A stretch of DNA of 22,490 nt from Bacteroidota bacterium (GTDB taxonomy: Bacteria > Bacteroidota > Bacteroidia > Bacteroidales > GCA-2748055). The DNA lies in assembly GCA_030642565.1 (NCBI GenBank), contig DAOWNM010000006.1, forward strand, positions 1-22,490. The letters are read 5' to 3'. The position numbers and the translations under genes were made by a program. The notes under the pieces are model-generated. The model saw only the letters and a list, made by a program, of their open reading frames with translations, ran no database searches and was not told where the DNA came from. Below, piece by piece: positions 1 to 8,689 of this stretch (its first letter is position 1; every line of letters starts with the position of its first letter).

Positions 1-799
1 ATTGAATGTCGTAATCGTAGATCAGCTGGGTCAGCAATGAGGCCGACAGGTACTCATTGACTTTAAATGTCAATAACATGTCCCAGTTTACATCAATGTA
101 TTGTGGGTTGTTAAGGTAGTTGGAAAAGAGGTCGATCTTGGTATCGAGTGTTACGTTTTTCAATATCTCTTTTTTGAAGGCCATCTTAATATAACCACCC
201 AGTTCGCTCCTTACCGTTTGTCCCGGATCGAGTCCGAAAGAGCCGGCAGCAGAAAGATCCTCGTCCAGTACAAAGGTGAATTTGGTTGAGAGAGGGGAGA
301 GGAACATGGAGAAAACATCCGAAGGTTTGTAATCCATACCCAGGGAGAAACTGAGGTATCCCGGCGACATGAAATTGGAGATCTTCAGACGGTCAATCTC
401 CCCCGGATTGTCATATCCCTGAGCAAACTGTGTTTTGAATCCGAGCAGGGCAGTATAAAACCACTTCTCGGAAGCTTTCAATCCCAGTTTAGATGCAAAA
501 TCGATCTGGTCATCGCTCTTACGTGTGGGGTCATCTCCCTGCTTGATCAGACCGAATCCCAGGGTCAGTTTATTCTCCCACTCCGTTTTTTCAGTAGCAT
601 AGATAGCCGAAAGGTTTATAAGAGCATTTCCGGAGAGACTGTTATCACCGCCGGCTGCCCAGTTTGTCAGAGATAGCTGGGATAGGTTCAGAGATGTGGT
701 GCCACTGAATTTCCAGAGGGTATCAGCCTGAACGGGTTCCTGTGCAGAAACAGTAAGGGATATCAGAGCGATTGAAAGGATCAGTAAAATCTTCTTCAT
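1..799 (-). CDS. DUF3078-like outer-membrane protein, partial (C-terminus beyond left edge)
   Basis: Translating the minus strand from the ATG at 799 gives 266 codons with no stop before the edge, so the C-terminus is missing. The protein opens with a signal peptide (MKKILLILSIALISLTVSAQ) and continues with W-K-F-S-G, the LSLTNWAAGG block and alternating hydrophobic/polar strands ending in aromatics, as in the Bacteroidota DUF3078 family of presumed outer-membrane beta-barrels. An in-frame ATG two codons upstream (805) is an equally possible start. The SRPBCC gene lies 46 bases upstream on the same strand, so co-transcription is possible; a weak -7-like box (TAGCTTTA, 812-819) could also serve it. 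Function is unknown. The family call is from memory of the N-terminal pattern; the signal peptide and the open frame are seen directly. Confidence 0.8.
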   Translation of the reverse strand, partial: MKKILLILSIALISLTVSAQEPVQADTLWKFSGTTSLNLSQLSLTNWAAGGDNSLSGNALINLSAIYATEKTEWENKLTLGFGLIKQGDDPTRKSDDQIDFASKLGLKASEKWFYTALLGFKTQFAQGYDNPGEIDRLKISNFMSPGYLSFSLGMDYKPSDVFSMFLSPLSTKFTFVLDEDLSAAGSFGLDPGQTVRSELGGYIKMAFKKEILKNVTLDTKIDLFSNYLNNPQYIDVNWDMLLTFKVNEYLSASLLTQLIYDYDIQ

Positions 800-845
800 T
801 GTCATTTTATTTAAAGCTATTGTTGATTCAATTATTTCTAATTTG

Positions 846-1289
846 TTAGTTGTTTTCCCGGTTTTCAGCAAACAGTTTAAAACGATCCATATTCAATATG
901 GTGTTGTGGATGAAAGCCTGTTTCATAAAGGGAACCATCAGCATCATTACCCCTCTGAACCGGAAGAAGTTTTCAGTTCGCCACAGGGTAATCCCCGGCT
1001 CCTTTTCCGTGAACCAGTTTTCAACTTCGTTGTATAAACCACGCGATCTGTAGGTCATATGAATCTGTTCAGGGAGCCGCTTTGTGGTAATAATCTCTGT
1101 CATCACCAGGTCACCCTTCCGGCCCTCATAGATCAACTCTGAACGCGTGCCCTCCTCTCGCTCTTCTCCTTCCAGGTGGGTAAAGATTTTCAGGCCCGGT
1201 TGCCACTGCTGAAGATTTTCGGTATTATCGAACAAATCGATAACAGTGGTACGTGGAAGATTGATCAGGATTTCGGTGCTGTATTTCAT
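846..1289 (-). CDS. SRPBCC-fold (polyketide cyclase/START-like) protein
   Basis: A 147-residue protein that begins with a strand of the form MKYSTEILINLPRTTVIDLF, followed by a helix with the N-L-Q-Q-W-Q-P-G motif, then alternating strands and a long C-terminal helix (about residues 112-140). This is the helix-grip layout of SRPBCC proteins, which bind hydrophobic ligands in a deep cavity. There is no signal peptide or membrane segment. It is divergently transcribed from the FAD oxidoreductase across 152 bases, and a TAGATTTG -7 box sits 25 bases before its ATG. The ligand and role cannot be read from sequence; the fold assignment is by pattern. A small lipid or isoprenoid ligand would suit the oxidoreductase neighbour, but that is a guess. 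Confidence 0.8.
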   Translation of the reverse strand: MKYSTEILINLPRTTVIDLFDNTENLQQWQPGLKIFTHLEGEEREEGTRSELIYEGRKGDLVMTEIITTKRLPEQIHMTYRSRGLYNEVENWFTEKEPGITLWRTENFFRFRGVMMLMVPFMKQAFIHNTILNMDRFKLFAENRENN

Positions 1290-1314
1290 GTTGGGTAAAG
1301 TTCAAATGCAATAA

Positions 1315-1322
1315 CAAATCTA
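1315..1322 (-). promoter_or_regulatory. -7 box of the SRPBCC gene promoter
   Basis: Read on the minus strand this is TAGATTTG, an exact match to the Bacteroidota -7 consensus TAnnTTTG, ending 25 bases before the ATG at 1289. No convincing -33 TTG was found at the usual distance. Confidence 0.5.
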
Positions 1323-1411
1323 CCCATTAATTGTTTGATACCTTTTTAATACTGTTATCCGATTTCCCACCGATATTCTACCTGCTTTTCACATTTTATT
1401 ACCAGGGATTG

Positions 1412-1419
1412 TAAATTTG
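1412..1419 (+). promoter_or_regulatory. -7 box of the FAD oxidoreductase promoter
   Basis: TAAATTTG matches TAnnTTTG exactly and ends 22 bases before the ATG at 1442. With the box at 1315-1322 on the other strand it forms a divergent promoter region. No clear -33 TTG is visible. Confidence 0.5.
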
Positions 1420-1441
1420 AACAGAAGCAAAACTTTCAGTC

Positions 1442-2929
1442 ATGCAAAAAAAGGTGATTATTATTGGCGGTGGAGTAGCCGGACTCTCATCCGGTATTTA
1501 TGGACAACTCAATGGTTACAACACCGAAATCCTGGAGATGCACTCTCTGCCTGGTGGACAATGTACAGCGTGGAAAAGAGAGGGTTATACCTTCGATTAC
1601 TGTATCCACTGGCTGGTGGGTTCCTCATTTGGACCCTTCCATGATATTTGGAAAGAGACAGGGGCACTGGATGAACAGACTAAAATCTGGGACCCTGACA
1701 CCTATGTCACAATGAGAATGCCCGATGGAGATGATTTCATTATCTATGCTGATATCGATCGATGGGAGCAATACCTGGTCGATCTGGCTCCTGAAGACGG
1801 AAAGCCCATCGCAAAGATGTGCAACCACATGCGAAAAATGTCAACCATGCAATTATTTGACAAGCCCTCAGCACATAGAAATGTACTTGATTATGCCCGC
1901 TTTATGGTAAAGAGCGGACCAGCGATTAGGCTATTTATGAAATATGGAAAAACATCATTGGGTGCATATTTTAAAAACCTCGGTTTTAAAAATGACCTGT
2001 TGAAAGAACAACTGCAAGGAATTGCCGTTAGCATGGAGGATTTTTCTGCCATTGTCTTCCTGTTTACGCTGGTCTGGTTCTCACAGAGAAATGCAGGATA
2101 TCCGCTTGGTGGTTCCATGCCTTTTACCATGCGGATGGCAGAGAGGTACAGATCATTGGGAGGAGTCTTTTCGGGGAAATCAAGAGTGGAGAAGATCATC
2201 ACCGATGGAAAAAGGGCTGTAGGTGTACGATTGGCTGACGGCACACTCAAATATGCCGATTATGTGATAGGAGCCTGTGACCTGCATGCCCTGATGTATG
2301 ATATGCTCGATGGGAAGTATATCACTCCAAAGATTGAAAAGGCTTTTGCAGAATGGCCCCTCTTTAAACCTATTGTCCAGGTCTCCTTTGGAATCAACTG
2401 CACCATTGAAAGTGAGTTTCACACTTACCAGGTGATTGCATCCGGTGAATCTATCGGCAGTACAACCCTGGCTGCCGGATACGGAGTCTCCAACTACAAT
2501 CACGACCCGGAGATTACAGCGGAAGGCAAATGTGTGATGAAGATGCTTTTTGAATCACCCTATGAACTATGGGAAAGCCTTGATGGTGATGCGTACCGGG
2601 CTGAGAAAGAGAAGATCGCTTCCGATGCCATTGAGAAGCTTGAAAATCTCTATCCCGCTGTGAAGGGGAGTATTGAGGTGGTGGATGTGGCAACCCCGCT
2701 TACAGATATCAGGTACACCGGGGTCTGGAGAGGAGCCTACGAAGGATTTTTGCCCACCAGTAAAAACATGACCAAAACCCTAAGCAGTACCGTTAAAGGA
2801 CTTGATCATTTCTACCTGGCCGGACAGTGGCTCTCGCCTGGTGGAGGTCTACCGCCTTCAGCACAGTCTGGCAAATGGCTCTTTCAACTGATCACAAAAA
2901 GGGATAAGAAGAAATTCAGGGTGTTTTAA
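1442..2929 (+). CDS. NAD(P)/FAD-dependent oxidoreductase, phytoene desaturase (CrtI)-like
   Basis: A 495-residue flavoprotein of the CrtI/COG1233 superfamily. Residues 4-31 hold the N-terminal dinucleotide-binding motif (VIIIGGGVAGLSSGIYGQ, then an acidic residue ending the second strand, ILE), followed by the L-P-G-G-Q motif. The C-terminal FAD motif is near residues 455-485 (YLAGQWLSPGGGLPPSAQSG). Length is typical for the family. The ATG at 1442 lies 10 bases before the GGG motif codons, so the start is well fixed. Members act on carotenoids, retinoids and other isoprenoids, but many Bacteroidota paralogs have unknown substrates and no crtB or crtE is nearby, so the substrate is not assigned. 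The J-like/LRR gene follows after 34 bases and is probably co-transcribed. Confidence 0.9.
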   Translation: MQKKVIIIGGGVAGLSSGIYGQLNGYNTEILEMHSLPGGQCTAWKREGYTFDYCIHWLVGSSFGPFHDIWKETGALDEQTKIWDPDTYVTMRMPDGDDFIIYADIDRWEQYLVDLAPEDGKPIAKMCNHMRKMSTMQLFDKPSAHRNVLDYARFMVKSGPAIRLFMKYGKTSLGAYFKNLGFKNDLLKEQLQGIAVSMEDFSAIVFLFTLVWFSQRNAGYPLGGSMPFTMRMAERYRSLGGVFSGKSRVEKIITDGKRAVGVRLADGTLKYADYVIGACDLHALMYDMLDGKYITPKIEKAFAEWPLFKPIVQVSFGINCTIESEFHTYQVIASGESIGSTTLAAGYGVSNYNHDPEITAEGKCVMKMLFESPYELWESLDGDAYRAEKEKIASDAIEKLENLYPAVKGSIEVVDVATPLTDIRYTGVWRGAYEGFLPTSKNMTKTLSSTVKGLDHFYLAGQWLSPGGGLPPSAQSGKWLFQLITKRDKKKFRVF

Positions 2930-2963
2930 CATTAGTTCATTCCAAAATGCATAATTTCAACAT

Positions 2964-3851
2964 ATGGAAATCGGAGCGCTATACAGCAACCTGAAAAATG
3001 CATATTCGGAAGAGAACCTGGGCGTGATATCGGGCCGCATCATCGGGCTGTTCAGGGATAAAAAGTATGATGCCCTGCGGGCTATTCAGAAGGTGGTAAA
3101 TGAACATACTCCCTGTAATGAGGAGAAGATCAACAAGGTCTTTTCCCGTCTGATTATGCTCTACCATCCTGACCGGCTCAGTCAGAACCTGGAGCAGCTG
3201 GGAAAGGCCTACAGGGGAGGGGATTTTGAAATCCTCTACTCCATGTCCCATATTCTTACCGTACAGAACCTGGAACCCGGGCATGTTCTGCTGAGTTCTG
3301 TGCTTACGGAGGAAGATCTGGCCGAGGAGTTTGGCTGGGATGAAAATGCCGATGGTTACTCTTACTTTATGGCTGGTGATGAATTTGTGGAGGATACCGG
3401 TGAAGATTCGGATTTCGATCTGCGCAGTTTCCTTACCATATTGAAACGGAGGGCCTATGGCAATTTGAATGTGGATTTCCCTATCTACCTACTCGAGGAG
3501 ATGGAGGAGATTGAGATGGCTGACTATGAGCTGGAGGATCTGGATGGGATCGCAGCCTGCCGGTATGCCAGGGCGGTGGATCTTTCCAACAACAACCTGA
3601 CTGATATCAGCGAACTGGGCAAACTGCACCAGGTGGAGCGGCTCTACCTCTCCAACAACCTGATCGGACTGGTAGATGCTTTATACAACCTGACTCTGCT
3701 ACAGGTGCTTGATATCTCCCATAATGATGTGGACGATATCTCCCCCCTCTTTGAGCTGTCGCATCTAAGTTATCTCAATGTGATGGGAAACCGGATTCCC
3801 TCCTGGCAGCTGGAGAAACTGCAACTGCAGGGAGTTACCATTGTGGCTTAG
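2964..3851 (+). CDS. J-domain-like (HPD motif) protein with C-terminal leucine-rich repeats
   Basis: A 295-residue, probably cytoplasmic protein with no signal peptide or membrane helix. Residues 52-66 form a basic/hydrophobic helix that runs into Y-H-P-D-R (H68-P69-D70), followed by a second helix (about 73-100). This resembles helix II, the HPD loop and helix III of a DnaJ J-domain, the part that stimulates the Hsp70 ATPase. Residues about 105-190 are strongly acidic. From about 200 to 290 there are four leucine-rich repeats with L-x-L-S-N-N-x-L/I units (for example VDLSNNNLTDIS and LYLSNNLIGL). LRRs usually bind proteins. It follows the FAD oxidoreductase by 34 bases; its stop (TAG, 3849-3851) overlaps the stop of the opposing acyl-CoA ligase. 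The LRR call is firm; the J-domain call rests on the HPD helix-turn-helix pattern. No gene name is known to me. Confidence 0.85.
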   Translation: MEIGALYSNLKNAYSEENLGVISGRIIGLFRDKKYDALRAIQKVVNEHTPCNEEKINKVFSRLIMLYHPDRLSQNLEQLGKAYRGGDFEILYSMSHILTVQNLEPGHVLLSSVLTEEDLAEEFGWDENADGYSYFMAGDEFVEDTGEDSDFDLRSFLTILKRRAYGNLNVDFPIYLLEEMEEIEMADYELEDLDGIAACRYARAVDLSNNNLTDISELGKLHQVERLYLSNNLIGLVDALYNLTLLQVLDISHNDVDDISPLFELSHLSYLNVMGNRIPSWQLEKLQLQGVTIVA

Positions 3852-5758
3852 CCATTGAGCAGTTGTTTCATGGCTTCCATGTTTCGGGAATTGACCACCT
3901 TTTTGGATTCAGGGGTGTAGAGGAATTCAAACAGCTCTGTGTATTGCTCCTCCACTTTGGGCCTTACCACCTTGTATGTGGGATTCATCAGCTTGTTTTC
4001 CACAGTAAATCCTTCCGCAAGAATCCCGATATTGGCGGGAATCCATCTTTGAGGATACAGATCACCGTATTTCCCGTTTTTCCTGTATTCCCTTACCTCA
4101 TTGTCGAGTTGGGTGAGGCAGGCTTCAATGCCTTCATTCGAATCAGGAGATAATCTTTTTCCTTTCAGATAACGCTTAAGGTTGTTTGGATCTGGATAAA
4201 TCAGTGCCACGGTATAGGGATTCTGGTTGTTGTGTAGCAGTGCCTGGCTGATATAATCGGACTGGTCAGTAAAGGACTCCTCGATCCCTTCCGGACTGTA
4301 TTTCTCCCCGTCATCGGCTATCAGCAGACTCTTGTACCGGCCGAGAACATAGAGGAATCCGTCTGGATCCAGATATCCCATATCGCCGGTGAAAAGCCAT
4401 CCATCCTTAATGGTCTCGGCTGTGGCTACTTCATTTTTCCAGTACCCTGTCATCACGTTTTCACCCCGGACCACGATTTCACCATTCTCAGCCAGGGGCA
4501 CTTCGATACCCTCGTCATTGCAGATCTTCACCTCCATGTTTTCCGGGATCAGTCCGGACGAACCCATTTTGTAAGCGTTCACGCTGTTGGCGCTGATAAC
4601 TGGACTGGCCTCTGTAAGTCCGTATCCCTGGTACATAGGGATACCAATGGCGTAATAAAACCGTTGCAATTCAATATCGAGCAGGGCTCCGCCTCCCACA
4701 AAGAATTTCATATTTCCGCCAAGGCCGTCCCTTACTTTTTTAAAGATCACTGCATCAAACAGCGCATAGATCGGTTTCAGCAGCATTTTCAATCCTTTTC
4801 CTTTGTCCCATGCAATTCCATTGTACCGGTATGCGATCTTCAGTCCGGCCTGGAACAGCGACCAGGTAAAATTACCTTTGTCCCGGACTGCACCTTCGAT
4901 GTTGTTTCTGAAGTTTTTAGCAATGGTAGGCACACTGAACATCATATCGGGCTTGAGCTCCTTGATATTTTTGGAGATGTTCCTGGTGGTTTCAATGGAG
5001 TTCTTTCCCATCTCCAGAGCTGCCATGCTTGCGCCCACCGACATAATGGTAAATATCCCAGCTGTATGGGTAAAGCTGTGATCCCAGGGCAGGAAGAGAA
5101 AATTCCTGAAACCGGAAGGGATGGTAATCACCGACAGTGCCTGTTCCGTGTTGGCGGTATAGTTGCGCTGACTCAGCATGATCCCCTTTGGGTCGGCTGT
5201 GGTACCGGAGGTGTAACAGATATTGGCCACATCATCCGGACTGACCGATTCGTACACTTTTTTAAAGGAGTCAAAATCCTTCTCCAGGAGCTTCTTCCCC
5301 TCTTCCATTAAATCGCCCATATAAACCTCGTTCTTTTCATACTTCTCTTTGGGGTCCATCAGGATGATCTTCTCCAGGAGCGGAAGCTCGTTCATAATGG
5401 ACTCGATCTTCCTTGCCTGGTGTCCCGATACGATGATCATTCGCGATTCGGAGTGTTTGATCCGGAAGGTCAGGTCGGCCGGTTCGTTCAACTGGATGGA
5501 GATAGGGACAGCGATGGCGCTCAGGTAGAACAATCCCATCTCGGCCACTACCCACCAGGCACGGCCCTCAGCAAGAAGGGTGAGCCGGTCTTCTTTTTTG
5601 ATCCCCAGTGTCATCAAACCCGCGGCAAACTGGTATACCTGTTCACGCATCTCAGTATAGGAGGTGGGGTGAAATTCCCCATCCTTCTTTTCCCACATAT
5701 AGGGGTTATCGGTATACTTATCGACGTTCTCTTCGAAGAACTGAACCAGTGACTTCAT
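3848..5758 (-). CDS. AMP-dependent synthetase, long-chain fatty-acid-CoA ligase
   Basis: A 636-residue member of the ANL adenylate-forming family, closest in pattern to long-chain acyl-CoA synthetases (FadD/FAA1 type). It activates a fatty acid with ATP to an acyl-adenylate and transfers it to CoA. The ATP-binding P-loop (CYTSGTTADPKGIMLS) is at residues 181-196; the Y-Q-G-Y-G-L-T-E block (A5 motif) and G-W-L-F-T-G-D (A7) follow. The A8 region reads GRYKSLLIADDGEKYSPEGI, a variant of the usual GRKKELI...GKN; the C-terminal P-T-Y-K-V-V-R segment matches the P-T-L-K-x-K-R end of FAA1-type enzymes. Transcribed alone, divergent from the glutaminase across 102 bases and convergent with the LRR gene. 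Exact chain length specificity is not readable. Confidence 0.93.
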   Translation of the reverse strand: MKSLVQFFEENVDKYTDNPYMWEKKDGEFHPTSYTEMREQVYQFAAGLMTLGIKKEDRLTLLAEGRAWWVVAEMGLFYLSAIAVPISIQLNEPADLTFRIKHSESRMIIVSGHQARKIESIMNELPLLEKIILMDPKEKYEKNEVYMGDLMEEGKKLLEKDFDSFKKVYESVSPDDVANICYTSGTTADPKGIMLSQRNYTANTEQALSVITIPSGFRNFLFLPWDHSFTHTAGIFTIMSVGASMAALEMGKNSIETTRNISKNIKELKPDMMFSVPTIAKNFRNNIEGAVRDKGNFTWSLFQAGLKIAYRYNGIAWDKGKGLKMLLKPIYALFDAVIFKKVRDGLGGNMKFFVGGGALLDIELQRFYYAIGIPMYQGYGLTEASPVISANSVNAYKMGSSGLIPENMEVKICNDEGIEVPLAENGEIVVRGENVMTGYWKNEVATAETIKDGWLFTGDMGYLDPDGFLYVLGRYKSLLIADDGEKYSPEGIEESFTDQSDYISQALLHNNQNPYTVALIYPDPNNLKRYLKGKRLSPDSNEGIEACLTQLDNEVREYRKNGKYGDLYPQRWIPANIGILAEGFTVENKLMNPTYKVVRPKVEEQYTELFEFLYTPESKKVVNSRNMEAMKQLLNG

Positions 5759-5860
5759 ATAACAGTATTGTTAGTATGTTAAATATTAGAAATAGCAAGA
5801 TATGAAAATAAGGAAAATTGAGTAGTTTTATTACGCTTCAATTCTTTATAAAAGGCAAAA

Positions 5861-6775
5861 ATGAACTATCAGGAGATCATAGATGAAATTTACGAAGAGA
5901 TAAAAAGCACGGATGATATTGGAAATGTAGCATCAATTATACCTGAACTGGCACAAATTGATCCGGATCAATTCGGTGTTCATCTTACCACTGTTGATAA
6001 CAGAGAGTTTGGAATAGGGGAGTGGGGTACGAAATTCTCCATTCAAAGTATCTCTAAAGTATTTGCGTTAAGTCAGGCTTATAAACTGGTAGGTGATCAA
6101 ATATGGAAAAGAGTTGATGTTGAACCATCAGGAAGTCCCTTCAATTCACTTGTTCAATTAGAAACCAATAACGGAACACCCAGAAATCCATTTATGAATG
6201 CAGGTGCAATGGTGGTTTGTGATATTCTGATCACTCAACTAAAAGATCCGGTAGAGCGTTTTTTATCCTTTATCAGAGAGATTGCTTTGAATTCAGGTAT
6301 TAACTATTCTAAAAAAATTGCCAAATCTGAAAAATCTGTGGGCTACCGGAATATCGCACTCTGCAATTATCTTAAATCCTTTGGTAACATTGATAATGAA
6401 CCGGACCAGGTGCTCGATTTCTATTTTAATATCTACTCCATAGAGATGAGTTGCCAGGAGTTATCAAATGCATTTATCTATTTGGCAAATGATGATTTCA
6501 GAACATCAGAGAACAGGCAGGTGCTGACCATGAGTCAGGCGAAAAGAGTAAACGCCATCATGCAGACCTGTGGATTCTATGATGAATCCGGAGAATTTGC
6601 ATTCAGAGTTGGCCTTCCGGGTAAAAGTGGGGTGGGCGGAGGAATTATTGCCATTCATCCCGACAAATATTGTATTGCCGTCTGGAGTCCAAAACTAAAT
6701 GAGAAAGGAAACTCATACAGAGGAATGAGGTTTCTTGAACTTTTCACAACCAAAACAGAATCATCTATATTTTGA
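5861..6775 (+). CDS. glsA: Glutaminase
   Basis: A 304-residue protein of the bacterial/kidney-type glutaminase family, with a serine-beta-lactamase-like fold, hydrolysing glutamine to glutamate and ammonia in the cytoplasm. The catalytic S-x-x-K pair is S63-I-S-K66 in the stretch KFSIQSISKVF. Further family blocks are EPSGSPFNSLVQLE, NNGTPRNPFMNAGAM, the Y-R-N-I-A-L-C-N-Y segment, and the GLPGKSGVGGGI loop near the C-terminus. Length is normal (about 300-310). The gene is visibly more AT-rich than the purA and apr-qmo genes. It is divergent from the acyl-CoA ligase. The next gene downstream is a broken serine-hydrolase remnant, unrelated in function as far as can be told. Confidence 0.95.
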   Translation: MNYQEIIDEIYEEIKSTDDIGNVASIIPELAQIDPDQFGVHLTTVDNREFGIGEWGTKFSIQSISKVFALSQAYKLVGDQIWKRVDVEPSGSPFNSLVQLETNNGTPRNPFMNAGAMVVCDILITQLKDPVERFLSFIREIALNSGINYSKKIAKSEKSVGYRNIALCNYLKSFGNIDNEPDQVLDFYFNIYSIEMSCQELSNAFIYLANDDFRTSENRQVLTMSQAKRVNAIMQTCGFYDESGEFAFRVGLPGKSGVGGGIIAIHPDKYCIAVWSPKLNEKGNSYRGMRFLELFTTKTESSIF

Positions 6776-6783
6776 AAAGATGA

Positions 6784-7389
6784 AAACAGTCAATAGAAGC
6801 AGATATCGTATTTGAGAATTACTATGGTGAGGGAGGGGTTGATCAAAGTACAGATTTATGGTCCGTTACCAAGAGTTTCAGCTCGGCACTGGTGGGTTTG
6901 TTGATGGATCAGCACACCATTCAATCCACCTCTCAATTGATGGCTGATCTGATGCCGGCTTATCCCGAATTCAATGAAATAACGCTGCACCATGTATTAA
7001 CACAGACTACAGGTCTTTCCTGGGCGGAATCAGGACCACTCTGGGTGGATTGGGCCTTTTCGGACGACTGGGTAGCCGCTGCGTTGGCCCGTGGCCAGGA
7101 AAAAAATCCAGGAGAGGAGTTTAAATACAGTTCCGGCAATTCTCACTTTTTAATCTCACTGGTCTATTATAGTGCCCATATAAAACCCGGGACAATGGCC
7201 AAAGAATACCTTTTTGACCCCATGGGAATACCATTTGATACACTTGCCCAGACTATTGGCGTTGTTCCTTCCCGGGATCTGGTGGTTGTTTTGAAATACG
7301 AGGCTGAGGATCCGGTGCATCCTGAATCCGGATCTGCCCATGATGACATGCATCTGTTTGAATTGGTTGTGGAGTCGGTTATTGAGTGA
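6784..7389 (+). pseudogene. Remnant of a serine hydrolase / class C beta-lactamase-family gene (internally deleted, no proper start)
   Basis: The frame from 6784 to the TGA at 7387-7389 reads as a beta-lactamase-family (PBP4*/AmpC-like) serine hydrolase. The nucleophile motif S-V-T-K is at 6862-6873, and the Y-S-S-G-N motif begins at 7126. The frame is closed upstream by TGA at 6781-6783, and the only ATG that gives a sizeable product (6892) lies downstream of the S-x-x-K nucleophile, so such a product could not be catalytic. After L-F-D-P-M-G-I (about 7220-7236) the text jumps straight to G-V-V-P-S-R-D-L-V-V-V, normally near the C-terminus. Roughly 100 or more residues, including the last active-site motif, are therefore missing. 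It starts just after the glutaminase stop and ends 22 bases before the purA stop. Family knowledge gives the expected order; the deletion size is an estimate. Confidence 0.8.
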
Positions 7390-7411
7390 AGAAGGTAACC
7401 GGGTACTCTGT

Positions 7412-8668
7412 TCATATCTCAATAATCTGCTCCCGGTCAGGACCAACAGAGACATATTTCAAAGGAACCTTCAGCTCCTTTTCGAGGAAAAGAATGTACT
7501 CCTTCAGCTCCCCGGGGAACTGCTCTTTGGAACGGATCCCTGTGAGATTGGTATTCCATCCGGCCATCTCGGTAAATACCGGTTTTACCTCAGCATCCAG
7601 GTCGAAAGGCATCTGATCGCTTAGTTCTCCATTTACCGAATAGGCTGTGGCTATTCTGATCACATCAAAGCTGTCCAGTACATCGGTTTTGGTCATGATC
7701 AGCTGGGTAACTCCATTGAGCATCAGGCTGTACTTAAGTGCTACCAGGTCGAGCCATCCGCATCTGCGTGGTCTGCCCGTGGTGGAACCATACTCTTTAC
7801 CGATCTCCCTCAGCTTATCGCCCTCTTCATCCAGAAGTTCAGAAGGGAACGGTCCGCTTCCTACCCGTGTGCAGTAGGCTTTAAAGATGCCAAACACCTC
7901 TCCAATGGCGGTAGGGGCGATGCCCATGCCGGTACATGCGCCTGCACAGATGGTATTGGATGAGGTAACAAAGGGATAGGATCCAAAGTCAATATCGAGC
8001 AATGTTCCCTGCGCACCTTCAGCCAGGATACTCTTCTCCTGCTCCATGAAACGGTGAATTTCATATTCGGTGTCGACCCGTGTAAATTTCCTGATCAACT
8101 CAATGGCTTCGAAGAATTTCTTCTCATCATTCAGTGTGTATTTATAGTCGTATTGCTTCAACAACTTCATATGTTTTGCTTTCAGTGCTTCATATTTTTT
8201 CCTGAAGTTGAGGTCAATATCTCCCACCCTCAATCCATTGCGACCGGTTTTGTCCATATAGGTCGGACCGATACCCTTCAGGGTGGATCCAATTTTGGAT
8301 TTGCCTTTGGCGGCCTCGGAAGCTGCATCCAGGATTCTGTGGGTGGGGAGGATCAGGTGCGCCTTTTTGGAGATCCAGAGGTTTTTAGTCAGATCAATAT
8401 CCATGGCCTCCAGTGACTCAATTTCGCGCCTGAAAACAATGGGGTCCAGCACCACACCGTTGGTGATAATATTCAGTTTATCTTCCCTGAAAATCCCGGA
8501 AGGGATGTTGTGAAGGATATGTTTGATGTTATTGAATTCCAGTGTGTGTCCGGCATTTGGGCCACCCTGGAACCGGGTGATAACATCGTAGCGGGGGGTT
8601 AGTACATCCACTATTTTACCTTTTCCTTCATCTCCCCACTGGAGACCTAAGAGAACATCAACTTTCAT
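7412..8668 (-). CDS. purA: Adenylosuccinate synthetase
   Basis: A 418-residue cytoplasmic enzyme of purine synthesis that joins IMP and aspartate with GTP hydrolysis to give adenylosuccinate, the first committed step to AMP. The N-terminus has the signature WGDEGKGK (residues 11-18) with catalytic D13, and H41 in GGPNAGHT, both at the positions seen in the Escherichia coli enzyme. The G-P-T-Y-x-x-K and S-T-T-G-R-P-R-R-C-G-W-L-D blocks (IMP and GTP sites) are also present. Length is normal. The start ATG is preceded at 21 bases by a perfect -7 box. The Fur-family gene lies 80 bases upstream on the same strand, so purA probably has its own promoter. Confidence 0.97.
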   Translation of the reverse strand: MKVDVLLGLQWGDEGKGKIVDVLTPRYDVITRFQGGPNAGHTLEFNNIKHILHNIPSGIFREDKLNIITNGVVLDPIVFRREIESLEAMDIDLTKNLWISKKAHLILPTHRILDAASEAAKGKSKIGSTLKGIGPTYMDKTGRNGLRVGDIDLNFRKKYEALKAKHMKLLKQYDYKYTLNDEKKFFEAIELIRKFTRVDTEYEIHRFMEQEKSILAEGAQGTLLDIDFGSYPFVTSSNTICAGACTGMGIAPTAIGEVFGIFKAYCTRVGSGPFPSELLDEEGDKLREIGKEYGSTTGRPRRCGWLDLVALKYSLMLNGVTQLIMTKTDVLDSFDVIRIATAYSVNGELSDQMPFDLDAEVKPVFTEMAGWNTNLTGIRSKEQFPGELKEYILFLEKELKVPLKYVSVGPDREQIIEI

Positions 8669-8689
8669 AAATTGTGAGATTTTTTAGCA

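Noticed and set aside
1442..2929. Phytoene desaturase in a carotenoid gene cluster
   Set aside because: The fold fits, but no phytoene synthase, GGPP synthase or cyclase gene is nearby, so a carotenoid role is not supported.
4664..5311. 215-codon plus-strand frame inside the acyl-CoA ligase gene
   Set aside because: Antisense shadow of the conserved adenylation domain, including the P-loop region.
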